Assembly (NCBI GenBank): GCA_026982655.1
Contig: JALSGO010000009.1
Coordinates: forward strand, 1 to 33,338
Length of the DNA stretch: 33,338 nucleotides
Reading direction: 5' to 3'
Source: Candidatus Bipolaricaulota bacterium
Lineage (GTDB): Bacteria; Bipolaricaulota; Bipolaricaulia; RBG-16-55-9
Part shown: positions 6,751 to 14,240 of the stretch, one piece after another
How the letters are laid out: every line of letters starts with the position of its first letter
Position numbering within the stretch: the first letter of the stretch is position 1
The notes under the pieces: model-generated
Told to the model about the DNA's origin: nothing
The model's input: the letters and a program-made list of their open reading frames with translations, nothing else
Databases searched by the model: none
Made by a program: the position numbers and the translations under genes

Positions 6751-7893
6751 TTAGGAGCTGCTCTGCTGGTACTGGCCGTCGACCTCGCCCTTGGCCCGGA
6801 CGAAGAGCATCTTCCCCGCGTCGGTCTGCAGGGAGCTGGAGACCACCGCACGGACCTTCTTGCCGATGTAGCGCCGCCCGTTCTCCACCACGACCATGGT
6901 CCCGTCGTCCAGGTACCCCACCCCCTGACCGATCTCCTGGCCGCGGTCGATGACTTCGATCTCGAGCTCCTCGCCGGGGATGAACGGAGGCTTGAGGGAC
7001 TTCGCCAGCTCGTTGACGTTGAGCACCTCCACGCCGGAGACGCGGGCTACCTTGTTGAGGTTGTAATCGGTCGTGAGGATCTTCGCCTTCAGGTCCTTGG
7101 CCAGGCGGATGAGCTTACGGTCCACCGAGGGGACCTCGGAGACGTCCTCCTCCCAAAGGATAATGGGGGTGTTCGGGAGCTTTTGCAGCTCTTCGAGGAT
7201 GTTGAGTCCCCGACGTCCCTTGCGACGGCGCAGGCCGTCTTGGGAATCCGCAATCCGCTGGAGCTCGCCCACCACGAAGTGAGGGACGTAGAGGGGGCCC
7301 TCCAGAAAGCCCGTCCGGACCAGGTCGTAGATGCGCCCGTCGATGATCACGCTCGTGTCCACCACCTTGGGCGTCTTCCCCCCGGGCGAGGACGGGTCGG
7401 AGGGGGACGGGGCAGCGTCCCCGAAGACGAACGCTCCGAGCAGATCCTCTTGGCTGTAGCCGATGCGAAACCCTAGATACGTCAAGAAGAGGAGGAGTCC
7501 GGCTTGTGCGAGTTGGAGGCCGAGGTTCGGCCGACCCGTCCCGAAGAGCAGCTCCAGGACCGCGTACCCCAGCAGACCGAACAGCGTTCCGATCAAGCCG
7601 AGGAGGCTGCCCTGAAGGAGTGCGACGCCCTTGCCTGCCTCTACGGCCTGCAGGGCGGCGCGCACGGCAGCCCGTGCTGCAGCCAAGATCGACGCCCCGA
7701 CGATGGCGCCCACCAGCGCGTTCAGCCATACCGGTCGGATCCACTCCTCGGGGACGACGGCCGGGGCCGTGGGCAACGGATCTCCCGGGACGACCCACCC
7801 GATGGGGACCTGGCTCGCCCCCAAGAGGGCCCCCAGCGCGGACGCTATCAGATACGGCCCGATCCTTCGGATACCTCGCGTTACCGTCTCCAT
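6751..7893 (-). CDS. yacL: YacL-like membrane protein with PIN and TRAM domains
   Basis: With ATG 7893 the product has 380 residues. Four predicted membrane helices fill roughly the first 170 residues. A PIN nuclease-like domain follows (starting KVVDTSVIIDGRIYDL, with a second acidic stretch SVDRKLIRLA and LTTDYNLNKVA), and then a TRAM domain carrying the PGEELEIEV and GQGVGYLDDGTMVVV segments. This is the YacL/YcgV-type order, a membrane-tethered putative RNase whose substrate is not settled. A TTG at 7989 would extend the frame, but it lies upstream of the predicted promoter (7943-7971), so I reject it. The gene leads the unit that contains ispD. Confidence 0.9.
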   Translation of the reverse strand: METVTRGIRRIGPYLIASALGALLGASQVPIGWVVPGDPLPTAPAVVPEEWIRPVWLNALVGAIVGASILAAARAAVRAALQAVEAGKGVALLQGSLLGLIGTLFGLLGYAVLELLFGTGRPNLGLQLAQAGLLLFLTYLGFRIGYSQEDLLGAFVFGDAAPSPSDPSSPGGKTPKVVDTSVIIDGRIYDLVRTGFLEGPLYVPHFVVGELQRIADSQDGLRRRKGRRGLNILEELQKLPNTPIILWEEDVSEVPSVDRKLIRLAKDLKAKILTTDYNLNKVARVSGVEVLNVNELAKSLKPPFIPGEELEIEVIDRGQEIGQGVGYLDDGTMVVVENGRRYIGKKVRAVVSSSLQTDAGKMLFVRAKGEVDGQYQQSSS

Positions 7894-7942
7894 CGTCCTC
7901 TGCGGTCTCTTGCCCTTCTCTTCCCCGTTCGAGCGCTCCGGT

Positions 7943-7971
7943 ATCTTACCGATCCCTTGACGGGGAGGCAA
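7943..7971 (-). promoter_or_regulatory. Promoter of yacL-ispD
   Basis: On the minus strand TTGCCT (7971-7966) and TAAGAT (7948-7943) are separated by 17 bp. It overlaps the divergent prmC promoter: the two -35 boxes are interleaved within 15 bp, so the promoters should compete for polymerase. Confidence 0.6.
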
Positions 7972-7986
7972 CGATTCTGTTACCTT
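7957..7986 (+). promoter_or_regulatory. Promoter of prmC-ftsE-ftsX
   Basis: TTGACG (7957-7962) and TACCTT (7981-7986) are 18 bp apart. The -10 matches consensus only at its first two and last bases, as in several other promoters of this window. The start would be near 7993, giving a leader of roughly 68 nt. Confidence 0.5.
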
Positions 7987-8060
7987 CAATCAGGACACAA
8001 AGGGGGCTTGCGCGGGTGGTGAGAGGGCAGATCCCGATCCGACAAAGGTCATTGCGGGGT

Positions 8061-8966
8061 ATGGAGCCGGAGACGTGGACGGTCAGGCGGATCTTGGAGT
8101 GGACGTCGGGATATCTGCGTCGCGGCGGGGTGGAGACGGCCCGCTTCGAAGCCGAGTTGCTCCTGGCCCACGCGCTGCGCACCGAGCGCCTCGACCTCTA
8201 TCTCCATCCGGACCGCCCCTTGAGCGAGGCGGAGCGGGCCCGCTTCCGCGAGCTCATCCGGAAGCGGCGCGAGGGGGTCCCGTTGGCGTACCTGCTGGGC
8301 ACGGTGGAGTTCTTGGACGTGACGCTGCGGGTGGACCGGCGGGCGCTTATTCCCCGCGTCGAGACGGAGGAGCTCGTCGAGCTCCTCCTCCAGGACTGCG
8401 ATGCACAGGCGCAAGCCCAGGGACCGGGTTGGCGGGTCTTGGATCTGGGTACGGGCTCCGGGGCCATCGTGATCGCCCTCCTCAAGCGCTGGCCGCAGGC
8501 GCGGGCCGTGGCCGTAGATCGATCACGGGACGCCTTGGAGCTGGCCCGGGAGAACGCGCGCGCCAACGGCGTGGACGGGCGAATCCACTGGGTGCAGACG
8601 GATTGGCTGCGGGGCCTGCGCGCTTCCTTCGACCTCATCGTCTCCAACCCGCCGTACGTCCCCTCGGAGGAGTACGCCCACCTCCCGCGGGAGGTCCGGG
8701 TGTACGAGCCCCGCTTGGCGCTGGACGGCGGCCCCCGCGGACTGCGGGAGCTGGCGCGCATCGCGGAAGAAGCCCCCAAGCATCTGACCCCCGGCGGACG
8801 GCTCTATCTGGAGATCGGCGCTCAGCAGGCTGAGGACGTCCGGCGCCTGCTGGAGGAGACCCGAGCGTTCGCCTCCGTGGAGGTCCTGCAAGACCTATCG
8901 GGGCGGGACCGCTTCGTGCGCGCCCGCGGGCGCTCCCGAGGGCGGGAGGCGGCAGGATGCCCGTGA
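8061..8966 (+). CDS. prmC: Release factor glutamine N5-methyltransferase
   Basis: A 301-residue SAM-dependent enzyme that methylates the Gln of the GGQ motif in peptide chain release factors. The helical N-terminal domain is followed by LIPRVETEEL (about 97-106), the SAM-binding DLGTGSG (128-134) and the diagnostic NPPY (196-199) that holds the substrate glutamine. All are intact and the length is normal. The ATG at 8061 was chosen because the protein begins as the family does; an AAAGGTC element about 11 nt upstream is a modest binding site. The 3' end overlaps the FtsE-like gene by 10 nt. Confidence 0.95.
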   Translation: MEPETWTVRRILEWTSGYLRRGGVETARFEAELLLAHALRTERLDLYLHPDRPLSEAERARFRELIRKRREGVPLAYLLGTVEFLDVTLRVDRRALIPRVETEELVELLLQDCDAQAQAQGPGWRVLDLGTGSGAIVIALLKRWPQARAVAVDRSRDALELARENARANGVDGRIHWVQTDWLRGLRASFDLIVSNPPYVPSEEYAHLPREVRVYEPRLALDGGPRGLRELARIAEEAPKHLTPGGRLYLEIGAQQAEDVRRLLEETRAFASVEVLQDLSGRDRFVRARGRSRGREAAGCP

Positions 8967-9685
8967 TGGTTCAGATCGCGGAGCTGGCCGTACGAGAAGG
9001 TAAGAGGTTCCTCTTCCGGGATCTGAGCTTTCGACTGGGACGGGGGGAGTGGGCCTGCCTGGTGGGGCCGCCGGAGCGGGGTCGGGCTCTGCTGGAGGTC
9101 CTCTGCGGCCTGCGGAGGCCCGAACGCGGTCAGGTGCTCGTGGACGACCGAAACGTCATCCGCCTCCGCCCGGAGAAGCTGCGGCTCCTCCATCGGCGCT
9201 TGGGGATCGTCTTCGGGGAGCTGGGGCTGCGCCGAGGCACGACTCCGGAAGGATGCATCATATTCAAGCTTCGCGCGTTAGAGCTCTCGGCGGAGGAAGC
9301 CCAGGCCCGCGCCCATCGGGCACTCTCGCTCGTGGGCCTCGGTTCGCCCCCCGACGCCGAGGTCCCCGAAGGGACCCCCAACGCGCAGGGCAGCAACCGG
9401 CAGCGGCGCGTGGAGGAGCTGAGCCCCGGGGAGCGACGCCTCCTGCAGTTGGCCGTGGCCCTCTGCGACGATCCCGTGCTCCTCCTGCTCGAGGAGCCCT
9501 TGGAAGGGCTCTCCCCTCCCGAGCAGCGGCGCTACCTCCGAGCGCTCGAGGAGGTCTTCCTGCGCCGGAGGTTGACCCTCCTGATGACGGCCCGCGATCC
9601 GGAGCCCCTACGGGGGAGTCCGGCCCTCCTCTACGCCCTCGAGCCGGAAGGAATCACGCCCTGGGCCGGGGAGGAGAGGTTCTGA
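8957..9685 (+). CDS. ftsE: FtsE-like ABC protein with degenerate ATPase motifs
   Basis: A 242-residue ABC-fold protein aligned to FtsE along its length and followed by ftsX. Nearly all nucleotide-handling residues are changed. Walker A reads GPPERGRA (37-44) with Arg43 and Ala44 instead of Lys and Ser/Thr. The Q-loop Gln is Gly87 (VFGELG). The signature is LSPGER (155-160) instead of LSGGEQ. The Walker B Asp is Glu179 (LLLLEEP), although the following Glu180 is kept. The H-loop His is Arg213 (MTARD). Hydrophobic core segments and the frame are intact, so it is not a decaying pseudogene but a probable pseudo-ATPase. ATG 8957 has GGGAGGC upstream; ATG 8966 is an alternative. ftsX begins just after the stop. 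Confidence 0.85.
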   Translation: MPVMVQIAELAVREGKRFLFRDLSFRLGRGEWACLVGPPERGRALLEVLCGLRRPERGQVLVDDRNVIRLRPEKLRLLHRRLGIVFGELGLRRGTTPEGCIIFKLRALELSAEEAQARAHRALSLVGLGSPPDAEVPEGTPNAQGSNRQRRVEELSPGERRLLQLAVALCDDPVLLLLEEPLEGLSPPEQRRYLRALEEVFLRRRLTLLMTARDPEPLRGSPALLYALEPEGITPWAGEERF

Positions 9686-9686
9686 G

Positions 9687-10652
9687 ATGAGCAGCACGCC
9701 CTATCTGTTCCGGGAGCTCCTGCGCTCCCTCTCCTTGGGGAGCTGGGCACTGGCGGCGCTGGCGGTCGGGGCGCTGGCCTTGGCGCTCCAGCTGGTTGCC
9801 GTAGGATCCCTCCTGCGGGAGCCGCGCTCCGCGGCGCCCCGGGAGGAGCTGATCGCCGTCCCCTTGGGGACGCTCTCCCAACGGGAACTCGCGGAGGTCC
9901 ACCAACGGCTTGCAGAAGACCCCGACATCGCCGGGGTGCGCTTTCGCTTCCCTCAAGATCCCCGGGGGGAGGCCCTGGGATACTATCGGATCACGCTGCA
10001 CGAAGGGATCTCTCCCGACACCGTGATCGAACGCCTTGTGGGCTGGGGGGTCTTCGAGCGCGTGGAAGAGCCGCAGCCGGAGCCGAAGGGGCTCGTGCGG
10101 AGCTGGGCGGAAAGTCCGCAGGGGAGGTGGCTCCTCCTCGGGGGGATGCTGGCGATCGCGGGCCTCGCCCTCGGCCTCTTGGCAGCGAGCCTGCGCGCCG
10201 CAGAGAGGAGCTTCCGGGCGGAGCGCAAGCTGCTGGAGCTCTCGGGCGTCGATCCCGCGGTGATCCGTCGGCCCTTCGTGCTGCTCGGGGGACTGTACGC
10301 CGCGCTCGGCGCGCTCCTGGCCGCCGCCCTCGCCGCCGTGGAGGGGGCCTGGATCGCCTCGAACCCCTCCGGCCTCGGGCTGAAGAGAGTGCTCCCGGAG
10401 CTGTTCGAGAAGGGGGCGTTTGTCCGGTTGGGGGTGCGGGCGCTGCTGCTGGGAATCCCGCTCGTGGGGATCGGGGCGGGACTCGGGCAGCTCCTCGCTC
10501 GGGGCGCTTACAGATATCCCAGCCCGCGCAGCCGCTCCCGGATCTCCTCCTCCTCCTCGGGGGAGAGCGGGGAGCCCTCCGACCCCGACCGCGACCCCTC
10601 CAACGCGGAGAGACCCTCCTCCGCGTCCGCGCCGAAGTCCCCCGGACCTTGA
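9687..10652 (+). CDS. ftsX: FtsX-like cell-division membrane protein
   Basis: A 321-residue protein with the FtsX layout: membrane helix about 18-42, an extracytoplasmic domain to about 146, then three helices (about 147-168, 196-218, 248-270). The conserved cytoplasmic stretch before the third helix is present (LELSGVDPAVIRRPF), typical of FtsX, which couples divisome signals to cell-wall hydrolases. The last about 50 residues, Ser/Pro/Arg-rich, are unusual for FtsX. They arise where the gene runs antisense through the 3' end of the convergent phosphodiesterase gene (10508-10652). A GGAGGAGAGG site precedes the ATG, one base after the ftsE stop. Since the FtsE partner appears unable to use ATP, FtsX here may work differently. 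Confidence 0.88.
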   Translation: MSSTPYLFRELLRSLSLGSWALAALAVGALALALQLVAVGSLLREPRSAAPREELIAVPLGTLSQRELAEVHQRLAEDPDIAGVRFRFPQDPRGEALGYYRITLHEGISPDTVIERLVGWGVFERVEEPQPEPKGLVRSWAESPQGRWLLLGGMLAIAGLALGLLAASLRAAERSFRAERKLLELSGVDPAVIRRPFVLLGGLYAALGALLAAALAAVEGAWIASNPSGLGLKRVLPELFEKGAFVRLGVRALLLGIPLVGIGAGLGQLLARGAYRYPSPRSRSRISSSSSGESGEPSDPDRDPSNAERPSSASAPKSPGP

Positions 10653-12283
10653 TCCTGAGCCGCCGTCCGGCCCCCGTCGAGGGTTTCCGAAGTCGAAGCC
10701 GAGCCCACGGGGTGCCGCGCCCGGAGCGCCTCGCTCGCCCGCCCGTCGAGCCCTGGAGGCGGGGGGACCCCCAGGAGTTCACAGATCGTGGGGAAAAGGT
10801 CCAGCAGCCGCAAACGAACCCTCCCTCGGGGCAACCCCGCACCGCAGCCCAGAAAGACCCCATACAGTCGGTGCCAGCCGGAGTGGGCCACCGCGTGCGT
10901 CACCGGGCGGTTCGAGAGGAACTCCGAGAGCCCCATGGGGGAGTGTCCCTCTGCGGGGAGGAAGACGAGGTCGGGGCTCTGAGGGTGCCGTTCGGGGCCG
11001 TATAGCTCCTCCGCCCGGAAGAGGCGCTCGACCACGGGCTCCCCCGTCCAGGGGTTGCGCCACTCTCTTAGCGCTTCCTCAACCTCCTCCAAGATCTTCG
11101 GCGCGCAGCGAGGGGGGACGATCCCTTGGGGCTCGCGGCCCCGGCGGTTCAGAAAGATCTGTCCTACGTTCCCGTAGGAGTAGGCCACCGTCCGGGACCA
11201 GTCCACGTTCGCGGTCGAGAGGGCGAAGCGGCTCAGCCACCGATACGCCTGCGCCGGATCTCCGCTCCCCCGGCCCAAGAGCCCCAGCCGAGCCTCCCAG
11301 GGATAGAGGTTCTCGGGGACGACCCCCAGCTCGTAGAGGGCCCTCTTCACCCGGGTGGGAAGGTTCCCCCGCAGGCGCAGAAAGCCCTGCCGCAGGAGCC
11401 AGGTGTTGAGGTGGAGGTTGTAGCGATGGGGGCCGAAGCCGTGGTCCGAGATCACCCAGAGGGTGTCACGCTCGTCCAGCAGCGAGCGGAGCTCGCCCAC
11501 GAGCGCGTCGGCCCGGCGATAGACCTCGAGCACGGGCTCCTCGTCGGGGAGGGGGGACCCATAGCGGGGCCGGGGGTGCCGGTCGAGGGTGTGCCACATC
11601 TGGTGCTGGACGGAGTCCGTCTCCATCACATGGGCCAGGAAGACGTCCCAGTCCTTGCGGGCGGCCAGATAAAGAATAGCCCGGGCGCGCAGCTCCAAGG
11701 ACCGTTGAAGCCGGGAGAACCACCCCGCGGCCCGACGCCCGCCGGGCCACGGCGGCGGCGCGAGGGGGTAGCGCCCTCCCAGCGCCTCCTCCAGCTCCCG
11801 TTGGAGTGAGGGCGGATGGGTGTAGGGACGCCCCGGCGGGGTCAGGAGATCCCCCACGGCGAACCCCCCGCCGCCTCCGCCCCGATCCCGAAACCGAAAC
11901 GGGTACGTGAGGGGGAGGCTCACGACGCCCACCCGTTGGCCGTGGGCGCTCAGCCACTCCAGGAGCGTGGGCGAGGGGAGGGCGGAGCCGTCCACCGGCT
12001 CCAGGGCGTACGAGTGAGGACGGCGGCGGAGCCACTCGCACACCCCGTGCCTCCCGGGAGAGAGCCCCGTGAGGAACGACCCCCAGGCCGCGCCCGTGAC
12101 GGGCGGGATCACGCTCTCCAAGGGGCCGAAGGCCCCTTCCTCCATGAGCCTCCGGAGGTGGGGCAGGCGGCCCTCGGAGGCCCAGCGCTCGATCAGCTCG
12201 GGGGAGGCGCCGTCCAACGCCAGGATGAGCAGTCTGCGGGTACGATCCCGATAGCGGGTGCCTCCAGACATCCCTCCAGACAT
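10508..12283 (-). CDS. Alkaline-phosphatase-superfamily phosphodiesterase/nucleotide pyrophosphatase-like protein
   Basis: A 591-residue protein of the type I phosphodiesterase/nucleotide pyrophosphatase branch. The two-metal site can be followed: LALDGA near residue 22, the nucleophile Thr in PVTGAAW, the METDSVQHQ segment, ISDHGFGPH and a late His in HSGWHRLYG. No membrane segment or signal peptide is evident, so it looks cytoplasmic. The substrate is unknown; such proteins cleave phosphodiester or sulfate ester bonds. The C-terminus is Ser/Glu-rich and ends in a charged helix. The start is uncertain: AAGGAGG lies 12 nt before ATG 12283, and a tandem duplication supplies a second in-frame ATG at 12271. 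It ends a minus-strand run with two glycosyltransferases. Confidence 0.85.
   Translation of the reverse strand: MSGGMSGGTRYRDRTRRLLILALDGASPELIERWASEGRLPHLRRLMEEGAFGPLESVIPPVTGAAWGSFLTGLSPGRHGVCEWLRRRPHSYALEPVDGSALPSPTLLEWLSAHGQRVGVVSLPLTYPFRFRDRGGGGGGFAVGDLLTPPGRPYTHPPSLQRELEEALGGRYPLAPPPWPGGRRAAGWFSRLQRSLELRARAILYLAARKDWDVFLAHVMETDSVQHQMWHTLDRHPRPRYGSPLPDEEPVLEVYRRADALVGELRSLLDERDTLWVISDHGFGPHRYNLHLNTWLLRQGFLRLRGNLPTRVKRALYELGVVPENLYPWEARLGLLGRGSGDPAQAYRWLSRFALSTANVDWSRTVAYSYGNVGQIFLNRRGREPQGIVPPRCAPKILEEVEEALREWRNPWTGEPVVERLFRAEELYGPERHPQSPDLVFLPAEGHSPMGLSEFLSNRPVTHAVAHSGWHRLYGVFLGCGAGLPRGRVRLRLLDLFPTICELLGVPPPPGLDGRASEALRARHPVGSASTSETLDGGRTAAQDQGPGDFGADAEEGLSALEGSRSGSEGSPLSPEEEEEIRERLRGLGYL
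12261..12283 (-). repeat. Tandem duplication of the start-codon region
   Basis: On the coding strand the 11-mer ATGTCTGGAGG occurs twice with a 12-nt period. It encodes Met-Ser-Gly-Gly twice and gives two candidate start codons, the second with GGAGG immediately before it. Confidence 0.85.
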
Positions 12284-12316
12284 CTAGGTGAAAAGCCTCC
12301 TTGCGGGCGTCCTCCT

Positions 12317-13066
12317 CTAGCGGGAGGGCTCCTTGAGCATCCACTCCGGGACCCGTCCCTGCCAGACGAGCGCGAAGTACGCCCGGTAGCCGTCGAGGGT
12401 ATAGCGCAGCCACTCCCGGTGCAACCCGTAGCGGCGGCTCGACGAATAGACCCGCACCTCCGGCGCGTAGACGATCCGCTCCCCCGGCCTAAGCACCTTC
12501 CCCAGGCGGAGCCCCAACTCCAAGTCCTCCCCCAGGCGCAGCCGGGTGTCGAACCCGCCCACCCTTTGGAAGATCTCCCGCCGCACCGCGAAGTTGAACC
12601 CCCAGAAATGGGGCCTCCGGAGCCAAACGTGCACCCGCTGGTGCAGCGCGATGAGCCGCTCTAAGAGGAGCACCCGCTGGATCCAATGGGGGCGGTAAAA
12701 GCAGACCCGCCCGCAGAGGGCCATCACCTTGGGGTCTTCAAAGCGCCGGACGATCGCCTCCAGCCACGTGGGGGCCACCCGGGTGTCCGCGTCCGTGCGG
12801 GCGATCAGCCCATAGCGGGCCTCGCAAAACCCCCGCTGCGAGGCCGCGGCCACCCCACTCTCCTCCTCGTGGACCAGGCGCAGGGGCAGCTCCGGGTGGG
12901 CCCGATGGAAGCGCCGGATGAGCTCGCGGGAGCCGTCCGTGGAGCCGTTGTCCACCGCCACGACCTCGTAGGGCTTCCGAAGGGTCTGGCGCGAGGGGAG
13001 GAGCGCTTCCAGGCACGCTTCTATGGCCTCGGCCTCGTTATAGACCGGGATGACGACGGAAATCAT
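12317..13066 (-). CDS. Family 2 glycosyltransferase
   Basis: A 249-residue GT-A fold enzyme that starts directly with the nucleotide-binding strand ISVVIPVYNEAEAIEACL. The sugar-nucleotide/metal motif is DADT in the RTDADTRVAPTW segment, and the acceptor-site acidic pair is LGEDLELGLRL. No membrane helices, so it is a soluble or peripheral transferase. Length is normal for a stand-alone GT2 domain. The start overlaps the GT4 gene by 29 nt and has no close Shine-Dalgarno, implying translational coupling. Donor and acceptor cannot be read from the sequence. Next to a glycolipid-type GT4, extension of a membrane glycolipid or a surface glycan is plausible. Confidence 0.9.
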   Translation of the reverse strand: MISVVIPVYNEAEAIEACLEALLPSRQTLRKPYEVVAVDNGSTDGSRELIRRFHRAHPELPLRLVHEEESGVAAASQRGFCEARYGLIARTDADTRVAPTWLEAIVRRFEDPKVMALCGRVCFYRPHWIQRVLLLERLIALHQRVHVWLRRPHFWGFNFAVRREIFQRVGGFDTRLRLGEDLELGLRLGKVLRPGERIVYAPEVRVYSSSRRYGLHREWLRYTLDGYRAYFALVWQGRVPEWMLKEPSR

Positions 13067-14138
13067 CGGGAGGGACGGTGAGGGGACGGGGCTCCTCGGC
13101 GCTTACGGGGGCCAGGGCCCGGGGCTCCGGAGGCTGGGCGAGCACGCTTCGGTACAGCTCCTGGAGGCGGCGGCCCACCCGCTCGAGGCTGTGCTCTTGC
13201 GCGAGCCGCTCGGCCCCCTCTTGGAGCTTTTCATAGAGGGTCCGATCCTCGGCCAGCCGCCGAACGCATTCGGCAAACTCCTCCACGGTGCGGGCCTTGA
13301 GGCAGTTCTCCCCGTGATGGAGCCAATCTTCGTACTCGGGGAGGTCCCGCACGACCACGGGCCGCCCCAGCGAGGCGGCCTCTAGGATGACGAGCCCTTG
13401 GGTCTCCGTCTTGGAGGGGAAGAGGAGCACGTCTCCGGCGGCGAAGGCCCCGGGGGTGTCCTCCACGAACCCCGGGAGGATCACGTTCGGCGGCTTTTCG
13501 TCCAAGCGCTTCTCCATCTGCGGATGGAAGGCCAGCGCCTTGGGCCAGCGGTGGCCGTACCAGATGAAATCGTACTGAGGAAGCAGCTCCGCGACGTCTA
13601 AGAAATCCGTCACCCCTTTGCGCGGGATGATGTTCCCCGCCCCGAAGACCGTAAAGCGCGCAAGCCCAAACCTTCGGCGATAGAGGGCGCGCTTTTCGGG
13701 ATCGAAGCGGAAACGTTCCCGGTCCACGCCGTTGCTGACCACCTCGATGCGTTTGCGCACCCCGGCCCGGAGGAGCTGGCGCTTGGCGAACTCCGTGGGG
13801 GTGAAGACCGCGTCCCCCTGCTCGTAGAAGAACTTCAAATACGCTTCGTACAGGGGCGCGATCACGTTGGACATGGTGAAGCTGTCGCGGAAGTCGTGGG
13901 CCCCCACGCTGTGGGCGTGGACCACGACTTTGATCCCTTCCCGCTTCGCTTTGCCGAGGTAGTAGAGCGACTTGGGTCCGAAGGCGTGGAGGTGCAAAAG
14001 GTCGTAGGGCTCGTCGGCGGGGTCGGTCACCACCTCGACGCCCGCCATCCGGAGGGCCTTGCGGTGGGATTCATAAGCCCGCTTGAAGCCCGATTTCGAG
14101 ACGACCTCCTCCGCCTCCAGGTAGAGACAGACGCGCAT
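13038..14138 (-). CDS. Family 4 glycosyltransferase, resembling diacylglycerol glucosyltransferases
   Basis: A 366-residue GT-B enzyme. The ATG at 14138 has AGAAGGGGG upstream and fits the beginning of the fold (MRVCLYLEAE). The C-terminal donor site has the EX7E motif (ETQGLVILE). In the N-terminal half, HAHSVGAHDFRDSF followed by SNVIAPLYEAYLKFFY resembles the acceptor/membrane-binding part of monoglucosyl-diacylglycerol synthases described from Gram-positive and Thermotoga-like bacteria. That resemblance comes from memory of the family and makes membrane glycolipid synthesis the leading guess. The last about 40 residues are Pro-rich. The gene lies about 100 nt behind guaA on the same strand. 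Confidence 0.88.
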   Translation of the reverse strand: MRVCLYLEAEEVVSKSGFKRAYESHRKALRMAGVEVVTDPADEPYDLLHLHAFGPKSLYYLGKAKREGIKVVVHAHSVGAHDFRDSFTMSNVIAPLYEAYLKFFYEQGDAVFTPTEFAKRQLLRAGVRKRIEVVSNGVDRERFRFDPEKRALYRRRFGLARFTVFGAGNIIPRKGVTDFLDVAELLPQYDFIWYGHRWPKALAFHPQMEKRLDEKPPNVILPGFVEDTPGAFAAGDVLLFPSKTETQGLVILEAASLGRPVVVRDLPEYEDWLHHGENCLKARTVEEFAECVRRLAEDRTLYEKLQEGAERLAQEHSLERVGRRLQELYRSVLAQPPEPRALAPVSAEEPRPLTVPPDDFRRHPGL

Positions 14139-14240
14139 GGTGCCCCCTTCTCTCCAACCCTCCATCGGCGGTCGGATGTCCCCGTCTCAACCCGCAATTT
14201 GCCTGCCAGCGGGCCGTCGACGTCGCAGCTCCGATCCCGC

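Noticed and set aside
7894-7989. Upstream TTG start for the yacL-like gene at 7989
   Set aside because: It has no Shine-Dalgarno, adds a non-conserved charged segment, and lies upstream of the predicted promoter at 7943-7971.
9130-9690. Frameshift or pseudogene explanation for the degenerate ftsE
   Set aside because: The frame is uninterrupted, aligns with FtsE end to end, starts with a good ribosome binding site and is coupled to ftsX. Changes are single-residue substitutions rather than shifted blocks.
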